Below, piece after piece: positions 1-14,107 of a stretch of DNA of 64,000 nucleotides. The stretch is from NCBI RefSeq assembly GCF_038502225.1, contig NC_091300.1:45269188-45333187 (forward strand), written 5' to 3'. The stretch is from Cherax quadricarinatus. Lineage: Eukaryota; Arthropoda; Malacostraca; Decapoda; Parastacidae. The notes under the pieces are model-generated. The model was not told the origin of the DNA, searched no databases, and saw only the letters and a list, made by a program, of their open reading frames with translations. Numbering within the stretch: position 1 is the stretch's first letter; the number at the start of each line of letters is the position of its first letter. The position numbers and the translations under genes were made by a program.

Positions 1-14
1 CTGGCGATGTACTC
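1..14 (-). mobile_element. LINE-AC fragment, left flank of nested LINE-A
   Basis: These few bases read as the LINE-AC sequence that normally precedes 'ggtattatactcac'. The uninterrupted arrangement is visible near 63200-63222 ('gagatatactcggtatta'). The fragment ends in ACTC (11-14), which is repeated at 3974-3977 on the far side of the LINE-A insertion. It belongs to the same LINE-AC copy as 3974-4536. Confidence 0.55.
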
Positions 15-184
15 ATAAGAACATAAGAACGAAGGAACACTGCAACAGGCCTACTGGCCCATGCGAGGCAGGTCCAAGTCTCCTACCGGCTTAAGCCAAT
101 GCACCCAACCTAGTCAGGTCAGGTCACATTGACTAAGGGAGGAACACGGCAACCGACCTGGCAGCACAAGCTATCAGGTCCAAC

Positions 185-2976
185 TCACACCCACCCACAT
201 CCACTCATGTATTTATCCAACCTATTTTTAAAGCTACACATCGTTCTGGCCTCTATAACTGTACTTGGGAGTTTGTTCCACTCATCCACAACTCTATTAC
301 CAAACCAGTACTTTCCTATATCCTTCCTGAATCTGAATTTTTCCAACTTAAAACCATTGCTGCGAGTCCTGTCTAGGCTAGATATTTTCAGCACACTATT
401 TACATCCCCTTTATTTATTCCTGTCTTCCATTTATACACCTCAATCATATCCCCCCTAGTTCTACGTCTTTCTAGAGAGTACAGTTTCAGGGCCCTTAGT
501 CTATCCTCATAGGGAAGGTTTCTGATACATGGGATCAACTTTGTCATCCTCCTTTGTACATTTTCCAGAGCATTTATATCCATTCTGTAATACGGTGACC
601 AAAACTGTGCAGCATAATCTAAATGAGGCCTAACCAAGGATGTATAGAGTTGAAGAACAACCTGAGGACTCCTATTATTTATGCTTCTTGATATGAAGCC
701 AAGGATTCTATTAGCTTTATTGCGAACACTTATGCATTGTTGTCTTGGTTTCAGATTACTGCTAACCAGAACTCCTAAATCTTTTTCGCAATCCGTAATA
801 TTAAGATCTACATTATTTAGTTTATATGTGGCATGGTTATTGTCCTGTCCAACATTTAGAACTTTGCATTTGTCTATATTAAACTGCATCTGCCACTTCT
901 CCGACCACTGCATCAGTCTATTCAAATCTTCCTGGAGTGCTCTAATGTCCTCGTCAGAATGAATTCGACGGCCTATTTTGGTGTCATCGGCAAACTTGCT
1001 GATGTCGCTCTTTATGCCCTCATCTATGTCGTTTATGTATATTGTGAACAGCAGGGGGCCCAACACTGACCCCCTGTGGAACACCGCTCGTGACGCTTCC
1101 CCACTCTGATTTCTCCCCTTTTATGCAAACTCTCTGCTGCCTATTTGTCAGCCATGCCTCTATCCAGGAAAAAATTTCTCCTCCTATTCCATGTGCCTTA
1201 ATTTTCCTCAGTAGTCTCTTATGTGGGACCCTGTCAAAAGCCTTACTGAAGTCCATATACACAATATCATATTCATTACCATGATCTACCTCCTCAAATA
1301 CCTTAGTGAAAAAAGTTAATAAATTCGTAAGGCAGGAACGCCCCTTTGTAAAACCATGCTGAGATTCGTTGATTAATTTATGCTTTTCAAGGTGGCTACG
1401 AACTGCCTCGGCAATTATTGATTCCATAAATTTTCCCACTGTGGAGGTTAGGCTTATTGGTCTGTAGTTCGAAGCTAAGGACCTGTCACCTGCTTTGAAA
1501 ATAGGCATCACATGTGCCATTTTCCACTTATCTGGCACCATGCCAGTTTGTAGTGATATGTTGAAAAGATTAGCCAAAGGTTTGCTAAGCTCCTCTTCAC
1601 ATTCCTTTAGAACCCTTGCAGTTCATCAGGGCCTGGGGATTTGTTAGGTTTTAATTTATCTATTTGCCTAAGGACCATGTCACTTGTGACCCTAATCGTG
1701 CACAGTTTATTATCGTCCTGTTCTACATAATTTATCATTTCTGGAATATCGCTGGTATCCTCCTGTGTAAAAACTTTAACCTCATAATCTCTTTTTGCTT
1801 TTCTAATTCCCTTTTTTATTTCTCTCTTTAACTGAGTATATCGATTTCTTAATTGCCCCTCTCCACTTTTGGTTTGCCTATATATGCCTCTCTTTTGACC
1901 AGTCAGATATTTTAATCTATTGTTCATCCATTTAGGATCATTTTTGTTTGATCTGATTTCCCTATTTGGAACATAATTTGACTGAGCAGCTAGAACTACG
2001 CCCTGGAAAGCGTCATATCGGCAACCATCACCACCTACCTGACCCTTAGTCAGGTCATTCCAGTTCAGCTCACCTAAGTAATTTTTCAGTCCTATGAAAT
2101 CAGCCAAGCGAAAGTCAGGGACGGAGACTTGATTGCCATTATTAGGGGAATTCCATGGTATATTAAAACTGAGTGATTTGTGATCACTTTCCCCAAGCTC
2201 ATCATTAACCTCAAGATTATTAATTAGTGTTTCCCTACTGGCAAAAACCAAGTCAAGGAGGTTTTTCCCCCATTTGGATCTGTCACAAACTGTTTTAAAA
2301 AACAATCCTGGATCGTATCAAGAAAGTCACCTGACTCTAAATTTCCTGTCAAATTGCTCCAGTCAATCTGTCTATAGTTGAAATCTCCCATTAGCACAAC
2401 ATTTTCGTATGTAGATGCCATACGAATTTCGTCCCATAGAAGTTTACTGCACTCCCTATCAAGATTTGGGGCCCTGTAAATCACACCCAAAATTAGTTTT
2501 TCTCGGCCCTCGAGAAGCTGTAACCAAGCAGATTCAGTGGCCGACGCTTCTAATTTTATATCTTGTCTAACACAACAATTTAAATTGTCTCTGACATACA
2601 TCGCTACTCCACCACCCTTCCTGTTGACCCTGTCAGTGTGGAATAATTTATAGCCTTGTATGTGACATTCAGAGGGCATCTCTCTATCTTTCAGATTGAG
2701 CCAGGTCTCTGTTATAGCAATAATATCCATGTTTCCTGCACTTGCAATTAATCTTAGCTCATCTATCTTATTTCTTACACTCCTGCTATTAGTATAGTAA
2801 ACCTTAAGGGAGCTAGTCCCTTGCTGCCCTCTGCTGTTCCCCTTTGTTTGCTGACCTGATCTATTGTCTTTATTTATAACTTCATGCTGAACGCCTTTTA
2901 TACATTTACTGTTTCCGACCCTAGTGTTGCAACCTGCTTGTTTCCCATACACACCCATACCTCTATCTTCTATCAA
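185..2976 (-). pseudogene. LINE-A ORF2: endonuclease-reverse transcriptase, frameshifted
   Basis: An APE-type endonuclease followed by a reverse transcriptase. Endonuclease motifs are ITETW, GDFNY, and LDLVFA with ESDHKSL after a frameshift near 2240-2300. The linker reads KLKPNKSPGPDEL up to about 1607. The RT core follows a second shift near 1580-1610: NYRPISLTS, the catalytic-Asp motif YMDFSKAFD, TSGVPQG, and after a third shift near 1060-1085 GSVLGPLLF and FADDTK with both Asp residues. The thumb and C-terminal region ends with FRKDIGKYWFGNRVVDEWNKLP and stops at 185. All catalytic motifs can still be read, so the damage is a few indels and not large deletion. Confidence 0.85.
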
Positions 2977-3899
2977 TTTAAAATCATAGGCATTTCACCA
3001 ATGGCCTTCTCAATTGAGTTTGCAAGTGCTACCACCCCAGCCCCAGAGAGATGTACCCCATCCCTTGCATACATATCATGTTTGGCATAAAAGTTGTTCC
3101 AGTTGTCAATGAATGGGATTGCAAGTTCCTTGCAGTATCTGTCTAGCCAGCAATTTACACCAATTGCCCTAGACAACCATTCATTTCCTACTCCCCTTCT
3201 AGGCAAGATGCTACATATGATTGGGATCCCTCCCTTAGACTTAATGAAATCTATAGCTGACCTGTACTTACCTAGCAGCTCTTCTCTCCTACCCTTCCCA
3301 ATATCATTTCCACCAGCACTGAGACAGATAATGGGCTTGTTCCCATTACCTGACATGATATTATCCAGCCTGTTAACTATGTCCCCAACACCAGCTCCAG
3401 GGAAGCACATTCTGTCTCTCATCTTCTTATTCCTATTACAAAAAGCACGGTCAATATATCTTACCTGAGAGTCACCAACCACAAGAATGCGCTTACCTCT
3501 GTTAGCAGGGGCAGTAGTACCCTTACCTTCACTGGCCACTGAAGTACATTCATCCTGAAGAACAGAGAAGCGATTTCCTACCTTCAGATCTTCACTCTTA
3601 ACTTTCCTTATTCTGATTCTCCTCCCATTACTGGTTACCACTCGCCACTTGTAGCAGGTGCTGGGCTGCACTTCACTGCTGGTAGCCGTTGCTACCTCCC
3701 CACCTACAGCCTCCTCACAGCGAGAGAGAGACTGCACCTCACTGCTAGAAGCCTCATTCCCCACAACTCCAGGCACCTCGCACTCTCTCCAAGACCCATT
3801 GAGGTGGACCTTCAGCCTCCTAATCTCCTCCTGGAGAAGCAAGACCTCCTCCTTCAACTCTCCAACCTCAATTTTTAAAACACTGCAGAAGCAAGCCAT
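2973..3899 (-). CDS. LINE-A ORF1: coiled-coil plus SGNH/GDSL-type esterase protein
   Basis: An uninterrupted 308-residue frame starting MACFCSVLK. Residues about 10-32 are a heptad-like Leu/Glu/Lys stretch (EVGELKEEVLLLQEEIRRLK), a likely coiled coil. Residues about 132-305 show the SGNH-hydrolase blocks: GDSQ (nucleophile Ser), an Asn/Gly region, GGND, and a C-terminal DGVHLSGAG with the Asp-His pair. Esterase ORF1 proteins of this kind are known in CR1-group LINEs, where ORF1p is thought to bind RNA and lipid or membrane; the enzymatic role is unsettled. The stop codon (2975-2973) overlaps the ORF2 frame, whose first ATG lies about 15 nt downstream, so ORF2 could be made by reinitiation. 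It is intact although ORF2 is broken. Confidence 0.8.
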   Translation of the reverse strand: MACFCSVLKIEVGELKEEVLLLQEEIRRLKVHLNGSWRECEVPGVVGNEASSSEVQSLSRCEEAVGGEVATATSSEVQPSTCYKWRVVTSNGRRIRIRKVKSEDLKVGNRFSVLQDECTSVASEGKGTTAPANRGKRILVVGDSQVRYIDRAFCNRNKKMRDRMCFPGAGVGDIVNRLDNIMSGNGNKPIICLSAGGNDIGKGRREELLGKYRSAIDFIKSKGGIPIICSILPRRGVGNEWLSRAIGVNCWLDRYCKELAIPFIDNWNNFYAKHDMYARDGVHLSGAGVVALANSIEKAIGEMPMILN

Positions 3900-3973
3900 G
3901 CTTTGTAACCGCCCACGCTAATCCCCAAAGCAGCTCAGGGTCTGTGACGTCACGTGACGACTGACCACTGACC
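3900..3973 (-). promoter_or_regulatory. LINE-A 5' UTR with CRE and E-box palindromes
   Basis: The 74 bp between the element's 5' end and the ORF1 start carry TGACGTCA (3945-3952), an exact palindromic CRE/ATF site, overlapping CACGTG (3951-3956), an exact E-box. Non-LTR elements need an internal promoter at their 5' end, so these are candidates for transcription factor control. Only the sequence match is seen; function is inferred. Confidence 0.45.
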
Positions 3974-4536
3974 ACTCGGTATTATACTCACTCCTATGTC
4001 TTTCTCCTTGAGTGAGGTTTGCAGCCTTTGGCCTCCTAGCCTATACCTTACAGTCTTCTTTGCCCTCCTCCGATCTTCATGACTTTGCATTTGGCGGAGT
4101 TAAATTCTAGGAGCCAGTTTCTGGACCACGCATCCAGCCTGTCCAGGTCTCTTTGTAAACCTGTCTGGTCCGCGTCTGATTTAATTCTCCTCATTAACTT
4201 CACATCTGCAAACAGGTACACTTCTGAGTCTATCCCTTCCGTCATGTCGTTCACATATACCAAGAATAGCACTGGTCCCAGGACTGACCCCTGTGGGACC
4301 CCGCTCGTCACTGGCGCCCACTGTGATACCTCATCACGGACCATGACTCGTTGTTGCCTCCCTGTTAGGTATTCTTTGATCCATTGAAGTGCCCTTCCTG
4401 TTATACGTGCCTGTTCCTCTAGCTTCTGGACTAATCTCTTGTGAGGAACTGTGTCGAAGGCCTTCTTGTAGTCCAAGAAAATGCAGTCAACCCACCCCCC
4501 TCTCATTTCTTACTTCAATTACCTTGTCATAAACTC
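3974..4536 (-). pseudogene. LINE-AC reverse transcriptase fragment
   Basis: A minus-strand RT segment (4506-4048 is open) reading YKKAFDTVPHKRLVQKL, TSGVPQGSVLGPVLFLVYVNDMTEG and AKCKVMKIGGGQ. In place of the FADD catalytic box it has LFADVKL, lacking one Asp. It is the right-hand part of the copy hit by LINE-A and is cut at about 4536, in the sequence 'accttgtcataaactc', where the 18-bp minisatellite begins. The LINE-AC family has a CR1/L2-like RT and an (AC)n 3' tail. Confidence 0.75.
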
Positions 4537-6860
4537 TTCTCCTACTCCTCAGTCTTCTCCTACTCCTCAGTCTTCTCCTACTCAGTCTTCTCCCACTCCT
4601 CAGTCTTCTCCCACTCCTCAGTCTTCTCCTACTCCTCAGTCTTCTCCTACTCCTCAGTCTTCTCCTACTCCTCAGTCTTCTCCTACTCCTCAGTCTTCTC
4701 CTACTTCTCAGTCTTCTCCCGCTCCCCAGTCTTCTCCCACTCCTCAGTCTCCTTCCACTCCTCTTCAGTCTCCTCCCACTCCTCAGTCTCCTCCCACTCC
4801 TCAATCTTCTACACCTCCTCAGTCTCCTTCCACTCCTCCTCAGTCTTCTCCCACTCTTCAGTCTCCTGCCACTCCTCAGTCTCCTGCCACTCCTCAGTCT
4901 CCTGCCACTCCTCAGTCTCCTGCCACTCCTCAGTCTCCTGCCACTCCTCAGTCTCCTGCCACTCCTCAGTCTCCTGCCACTCCTCAGTCTCCTGCCACTC
5001 CTCAGTCTCTTGCCACTCCTCAGTCTCCTGCCACTCCTCAGTCTCCTGCCACTCCTCAGTCTCTTGCCACTCCTCAGTCTCTTGCCACTCCTCAGTCTCC
5101 TGCCACTCCTCAGTCTCCTGCCACTCCTCAGTCTCCTGCCACTCCTCAGTCTCTTGCCACTCCTCAGTCTCAGCCACTCCTCAGTCTCTTGCCACTCCTC
5201 AGTCTCTTGCCACTCCTCAGTCTCCTGCCAGTCCTCAGTCTCCTGCCAGTCCTCAGTCTCCTGCCAGTCCTCAGTCTCCTGCCAGCCCTCAGTCTCCTGC
5301 CACTCCTCAGTCTCCTGCCACTCCTCAGTCTCCTGCCACTCCTCAGTCTCCTGCCACTCCTCAGTCTCCTGCCACTCCTCAGTCTCTTGCCACTCCTCAG
5401 TCTCTTGCCACTCCTCAGTCTCTTGCCACTCCTCAGTCTCTTGCCACTCCTCAGTCTCTTGCCACTCCTCAGTCTCTTGCCACTCCTCAGTCTCTTGCCA
5501 CTCCTCAGTCTCTTGCCACTCCTCAGTCTCCTGCCAGTCCTCAGTCTCCTGCCAGTCCTCAGTCTCCTGCCACTCCTCAGTCTCCTGCCACTCCTCAGTC
5601 TCCTGCCACTCCTCAGTCTCCTGCCACTCCTCAGTCTCCTGCCACTCTTCATTCTCCTGCCACTCCTCAGTCTCCTGCCACTCCTCAGTCTCCTGCCACT
5701 CTTCAGTCTCCTGCCACTCTTCAGTCTCCTGCCACTCTTCAGTCTCCTGCCACTCTTCAGTCTCCTGCCACTCCTCAGTCTCCTGCCACTCCTCAGTCTC
5801 CTGCCACTCCTCAGTCTCCTGCCACTCCTCAGTCTCCTGCCACTCCTCAGTCTCCTGCCACTCCTCAGTCTCCTGCCACTCCTCAGTCTCCTGCCACTCC
5901 TCAGTCTCCTGCCACTCCTCAGTCTCCTGCCAGTCCTCAGTCTCCTGCCAGTCCTCAGTCTCCTGCCACTCCTCAGTCTCCTGCCAGTCCTCAGTCTCCT
6001 GCCAGTCCTCAGTCTCCTGCCACTCCTCAGTCTCCTGCCACTCCTCAGTCTCCTGCCACTCCTCAGTCTCCTGCCACTCCTCAGTCTCCTGCCACTCCTC
6101 AGTCTCCTGCCACTCCTCAGTCTCCTGCCACTCCTCAGTCTCCTGCCACTCCTCAGTCTCCTGCCACTCCTCAGTCTCCTGCCACTCCTCAGTCTCCTGC
6201 CAGTCCTCAGTCTCCTGCCAGTCCTCAGTCTCCTGCCACTCCTCAGTCTCTTGCCACTCCTCAGTCTCTTGCCACTCCTCAGTCTCTTGCCAGTCTTCAG
6301 TCTCCTGCCAGTCCTCAGTCTCCTGCCACTCCTCAGTCTCCTGCCACTCCTCAGTCTCCTGCCAGTCCTCAGTCTCCTGCCAGTCCTCAGTCTCCTGCCA
6401 GTCCTCATTCTCCTGCCAGTCCTCAGTCTCCTGCCAGTCCTCATTCTCCTGCCAGTCCTCAGTCTCCTGCCAGTCCTCAGTCTCCTGCCAGTCCTAGTCT
6501 CCTGCCAGTCCTCAGTCTCCTGCCAGTCCTCAGTCTCCTGCCACTCCTCAGTCTCTTGCCACTCCTCAGTCTCTTGCCACTCCTCAGTCTCTTGCCAGTC
6601 CTCAGTCTCCTGCCAGTCCTCAGTCTCCTGCCACTCCTCAGTCTCCTGCCACTCCTCAGTCTCCTGCCAGTCCTCAGTCTCCTGCCAGTCCTCAGTCTCC
6701 TGCCAGTCCTCATTCTCCTGCCAGTCCTCAGTCTCCTGCCAGTCCTCATTCTCCTGCCAGTCCTCAGTCTCCTGCCAGTCCTCAGTCTCCTGCCAGTCCT
6801 CAGTCTCCTGCCAGTCCTCAGTCTCCTGCCAGTCCTCAGTCTCCTGCCAGTCCTCAGTCT
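4537..6860. repeat. 18-bp minisatellite, about 129 units
   Basis: An 18-bp tandem array. The left part has a 'tcttctcctactcctcag' type unit (4537-4860), and the rest has 'ctgccactcctcagtctc' with T/C and G/C variants. The plus strand is almost all pyrimidine plus A. Because 18 is a multiple of 3 and the unit lacks stops in most frames, it opens giant frames on both strands (for example 4441-6927 plus and 5170-6864 minus) of 6-residue repeats. I regard none of these as genes. Confidence 0.95.
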
Positions 6861-6935
6861 TCACATTTCATTAATGGTCTCAGATGAAAACAAAAAATTC
6901 TTCATCAGAGTATTAAAAATGAAATAAGAGTGTGA

Positions 6936-6978
<43 letters not shown>

Positions 6979-7088
6979 TCTCTCTCTCTCTCTCATCACC
7001 GCTACAATCTTCCTCCTCACAACCTCATCTTTCCAGTTACAACGAAAAATCATTCTCAAGAGTTAAATTTAAATCAAAAAAGTCTAAT

Positions 7089-7090
<2 letters not shown>
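6861..7090. repeat. Spacer with (CT)n microsatellite
   Basis: Between the minisatellite and the next LINE-AC tail lies about 230 bp of unrecognised AT-rich sequence holding a (CT)n tract at about 6941-6994 with one CA interruption. No gene is seen. Confidence 0.7.
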
Positions 7091-9986
<2,896 letters not shown>

Positions 9987-11232
9987 ATAAGAACATAAAG
10001 AACACTGTAGCAGGCCTACTGGCTCATGCTAGGCAGGTCCAAGTCGCCTCCCGGCTTAGACCAATGACCCACCTAGTCAGGTCACATCCACTTAAGGAAA
10101 GGGCATGGCATCAGACCTTTTAGCACAAGCTAGTCAGGTCCAACTCACATCCACCCACACCCACTCGTTTATTTATCCAACCTATTTTTAAAACTACACA
10201 ACGTCTTAGCTTCTATGACGGTACTCGGGAGTTTGTTCCACTCATCCACAACTCCATTTCCAAACCAGTGCTTCCCTATATCCTTCCTGAATCTGAATTT
10301 TTCCAACTTAAAACCATTGCTGTTAGTCCTGTCTAGGCTAGATGTGTTTTAGCATGCTATATACATTCCTTTATTTATTCCCGTTTTCCATTTACACACC
10401 TCAATCATATACCCCTTAATTCTACGCCTCTCGAGACAGTGCAGATTCAGGGTCCTCAGTCTATCGTAACAGGGAAGATTTTTGATACATTATGCTGCTT
10501 GATATGAAGCGAAGAATTCTGTTCGCTTTACTGCGAACACTTATGCACTCTTGTCTTGGTTTTAGATTACTGCTAACCAGAACTTCCAAATCCTTTTCGC
10601 CATCAGTATTATTAAGATGTACATTATTTAGTTTGTGTGGCATGGGTATTTTCTTGTCCAATGTTTAAAACCTTGCATATGTCTATATTAAACTGTATCT
10701 GCCCCTTCTCCGACCACTGCATCAGTCTATTGAAATCTTCCTGGAGTGCTCTAATGTCCCTATTAGAATGAATTATGGGATCTATTTTGGTGTCATCAGC
10801 AAATTTGCTTATTTTGCTATTTCTTCCCTCATCTATATCAAATGTATAAATTGTGATAACAAAGGGCCCAACACTGACCCCTGTGGAACACCGCTTATGA
10901 CGTGCCACCATTCTGGTTTCTCCCCATTTATACAAACTCTCAGCTGCCTATCTGTCAACCACACCTCTACCCAGGAAAAAATTTATCCTATTCCGTGTGC
11001 CTTAATTTTCCTCAGTAACCTCTGATGTGGAACTCTATCAAAAGCCATACATTTTCCCATTATGCAGGTAAGGAATATTGGTCTATAGTTCTAAGCTAAG
11101 GACCTGTCTCCTACTTTGTAAATAGCTATTATATTTGCATTTTTCACTTGTCTGGTACTATGCCAGTTTGTAGTGTTATGTTGAAAAGACTACCCAAAGG
11201 TTTGTTGAGCTTCTTTTTATATTCCTTTAAAG
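9987..11232 (-). mobile_element. LINE-A copy 2, 5'-truncated, nested in LINE-AC copy 2
   Basis: It begins with the same 3' end as the 15-3973 element ('ataagaacataaagaac', then 'gcaggcctactgg'). It continues through the 3' UTR, RT C-terminus (SNLKPRQECISVRSKANRILRF at 10661-10461) and the FADDTK region (10935-10624), and stops near 11230 in the region before the RT core. A deletion near 11046 removes part of the RT. The flanks 'gcatctgtt' (left) and 'gcattcctgtgag' (right) may be a degraded target duplication, so the right boundary is good to about 10 bp. Confidence 0.8.
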
Positions 11233-11556
11233 CATTCCTGTGAGTTTGGTTTCTGTGAGAGCTATAATGTCTGGTGATGCCTCTTTGATTCTTTTGTGTC
11301 ACTCCTCCCTCTTATTCATTATTCCATCAGCATTGGTGCACTATACCTTCAGTATCCTCTCCAACACTGTGATCTGGGGGATCTGTGGAGGTGGGGAACC
11401 TGACAAAGTGCTGTGGGATTCTACAGCATAGTGTGGGGTGGGGGCTGTAAGTGTAGACTGTGGTTTGTGTTGGGATAGCATGTTTGGCTGTAAGGTTTTG
11501 TGGGTGCTTTCACTTGTTGCTCTGCCCAGCTCTCGTTGTCCTCTGCTGACTCTTCC
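11233..11556 (-). mobile_element. LINE-AC copy 2, endonuclease start and inter-ORF region
   Basis: This aligns by eye with 41890-42300: 'gtttctgtga..gct.taatgtctgg' and the following tract. The latter encodes the start of the endonuclease in the better copy (KVWYTNADRI on the minus strand near 42006). It ends where LINE-B starts at about 11557. Confidence 0.6.
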
Positions 11557-11763
11557 CTTACCTGGAGTTTACCTGGAGAAGGTTTGGGGGTCAACTCCTC
11601 AGCCGCTCCGTCTGAGACCAGGCCTCATGGTGGATCAGGGTCTGATCAACCAGGCTGTTACTGCTGGCCGCACGAAAGCTGACGTACGAACCACAGTCCG
11701 GTTGGTCAGGTGCTGACTTTAGGTGCCTGTCCGGTGCCTTCTTGAAGAGAGTCAGGGGGTCTA

Positions 11764-13340
11764 TTAGTAATCCCCCTTATATATGCTGGGAGGCAGTTGA
11801 ACAGTCTTGGGCCCCGGACGCTTATTGTGTTGTCTCTGTGTACTCGTGGCGCCCATGCTTTTCATCGTGGGAATGTTGCATCTCCTGCCGAGTCTTATGC
11901 TTTCATAGGGAGTGATTTTCGTGTGCAGGTTTGGTACCAATCCCTCCAGGACCTTCCAAGTGTATTGTGTATATCTCTCGCCTGCATTCCAGGGAACATA
12001 GATCAAGAACCTCCAACCATTCCCAGTAATTTAGGTGCCTTATCACACTTATGTGTGCCGTGAAAGTTCTTTGTACACTCTCCAGGTCTGCAATGTCGCC
12101 AACCTTGAAGGGGACCGTTAGTGTACAGCAGTATTCCAGCCTAGAGAGCACAAGCGATTTGAAGAGAATCATCATGGGTATGGCATCCCTAGTTTTAAAA
12201 GTTCTCATTATCCATCCTATCATTTTCCTAGAGGATGTGGTAGATTGTTGTGGTCTTTGAAGGCGAGATCCTCTGACACTATCATTCCCAGGTCCTTCAC
12301 ATTACTTTTCCACACTATTGTATGGTTAGAATTTGTCGTATACTCTGATACATTTTTAATTTCCTCAAGTTTCCCATATCTGAGTAGTTGAAATTTCTCC
12401 TCATTGAACTTCATGTTTTGAGTGGCCCATTCGAAGATTTGGTTGATGTCCACTTGGAGTCTAGCGGTGTTTTCGATGGAGGTCACTGTCATGGTAATCC
12501 GGGTGTCATCCGCAAAGGAAGACACGGAGCTATGGCGTACATCTCTGTCTGTCGGAAATGAGGATGAATAGAAAAGGAGCGAGTACTGTGCCTTGTGGAA
12601 CAGAACTTTTTATCGTGGCTACCTGGAATTTTAATCTGTTTACTCCTACTCTTTGTGTTGTATTTGTCAGGAACTTATAGATCCATCTACCAACTATTCC
12701 TGTTATTCCTTTATCACGCATATTGTGTGCTATTACACCATGGTCACACTTGTCGAAGGCTTTTTGCAAAGTCTGTGTATACTACATCGGTATTTTGTTT
12801 ATCCTCTACAGCATCCAGGACCTTGCCATAGTGGTCCAGTAACTGGGACAGGCAGGAGCGACCTGCTCTGAACCCGTGTTGCCTTGGATTGTGTAACTGA
12901 TGGGTATCTAGGTTGTTGGCGATCTTGCTTCTTAGAACCCTCTTAGCGATTTTTATGATATGGGATGTTAGTGCTATCGGTTTGTAGTTCTTTGCAATTG
13001 CTTCACTGCCACCTTTGTGGAGTGGGCTGTCTGTTGTTTTTAGTGTGTGTGGGATGACACCAGTGTCCATTTTCTCTCTCCATAAAATGCTAAAGGCACA
13101 CGATAGGGGCTTCTTGCAATTCTTGATGAACACGGAGTTCCACGAGTCTGGGCCTGGGGCAGAGTGCATGGGCATGCCATTTATTGCCTCTTCAAAGTCT
13201 TGTGGAGTTAGAAAAATATCCGAGATCTTTGAGATGACCGAATTTTGGATTTCGTTCATAAGGAATTCATTTGGGTTGTCGACCCTTAGTTTGGGCAGTG
13301 GCTCGCTGAACACCGAGTCATATTGGGACTTAGTATCTCA
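11764..13340 (-). pseudogene. LINE-B reverse transcriptase, frameshifted
   Basis: The RT is read in four overlapping frames on the minus strand. 13313-12744 has SEPLPKLRV, SAPGPDSWN, NYKPIALTS, RQHGFRAGRSCLSQLL and VVYTDFAK (first catalytic Asp). 12769-12530 has KAFDKCDHGVIAHNM and SSVPQGTVLAP. 12525-12220 has FADDTRI with both Asp. 12223-11764 has the C-terminal region SRLEYCC, DLESVQRTFT and SLECRREIY. All catalytic residues are present, but each segment is separated by a frameshift. Confidence 0.8.
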
Positions 13341-13341
13341 C

Positions 13342-14010
13342 TCATTTCTTGGCTGTCATCTGTGTATGTCCCATCCCGCCTAAGCAGGGGCCCAATACTG
13401 GATGTTGTTTTTCCCTTAATTTGGCATTTATTTTTCCTGTTTCCTCCCTATCTTTCACCCCTGTATGGACATCAGTGGTTCCACCAGGTTTTACTGGTAG
13501 TGTGTCGACACTATTCTGTGAGGCATCATTCCCTTTTGATCCATCTCCAGCAGTATCTCTATTTTGAACCTCTGTGGACTGAATAACGTTGTCTTCACTG
13601 TCCTTCAGGACAACACTAGTAACCTCACGAGCACTGTCTTCCAGGACATCACTAGAACCCTCTGGAGCACTTTCGTCTAGGACAGCACTAGCACCCTCAG
13701 GAGCACTGTCCAAGACAGCCCCTTCCCTACCACCCATCGTATTTTCCCAGCTGTCATACCATGCTGACATGTCTTTCAAGAAGGATCTTTTACTGGTGTT
13801 CTTGTGATTTAATATAGATGTAATTTTCTCATACAGCTGTATCTCATTTGGGCAGACCGAAAAATATCCGAGTTTGTCAAGTGTGGTCACTGGTTTAAAA
13901 TCCCTGCATATACCATGGGACCATTGACCACAGAGATTGCAAGCAATCCAGGCCTGTTTTCGTCCCTTACCCTTTCTGCAGATTACACAGATCTTCATGG
14001 TGGTGGTCAT
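13342..14010 (-). pseudogene. LINE-B ORF1: PHD-type zinc finger protein running into the RT linker
   Basis: A 222-residue open frame starting MTTTMKICVICRKGKG. Residues 8-60 have Cys pairs CVIC and CNLCGQWSHGIC with a later Cys, a PHD/RING-like pattern known in some CR1-group ORF1 proteins. Residues about 98-145 are an acidic repeat (SAPEGASAVLDE, SAPEGSSDVLED, SAREVTSVVLKD), about 14 residues long and repeated three to four times. After residue about 200 the frame reads EKQHPVLGP, which resembles the pre-RT linker; after a frameshift the sequence continues DGTYTDDSQEMSEILS into the RT. An ORF1-to-RT junction without endonuclease implies an internal deletion. Confidence 0.65.
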
Positions 14011-14107
14011 CTTACAATACTTGACAACTCTCCTAGTTAGATAGTCTATAATTCCTCGAAATAGTTATTTTTTTGTAAAAGATCTTCCGGTTTGGCTTTA
14101 TTTCCAA

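Larger units (their letters stand above)
15..3973 (-). mobile_element. LINE-A: near full-length CR1-like non-LTR retrotransposon
   Basis: A two-ORF CR1-like LINE on the minus strand. In order from its 5' end it holds a short 5' UTR (about 3900-3973), ORF1 with an SGNH esterase (3899-2973), ORF2 with endonuclease and reverse transcriptase (about 2976-185), and a 3' UTR that ends in two copies of the octamer GTTCTTAT (minus strand, about 15-31). A short tandem 3' tail instead of poly(A) is typical of the CR1 group. ACTC is present on both sides (11-14 and 3974-3977), fixing the ends as a 4-bp target duplication in a LINE-AC copy. Two other copies share the 3' end (9987-11232 and 56871-57003). 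ORF1 is open; ORF2 has at least three frameshifts, so this copy is not autonomous now. Confidence 0.85.
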
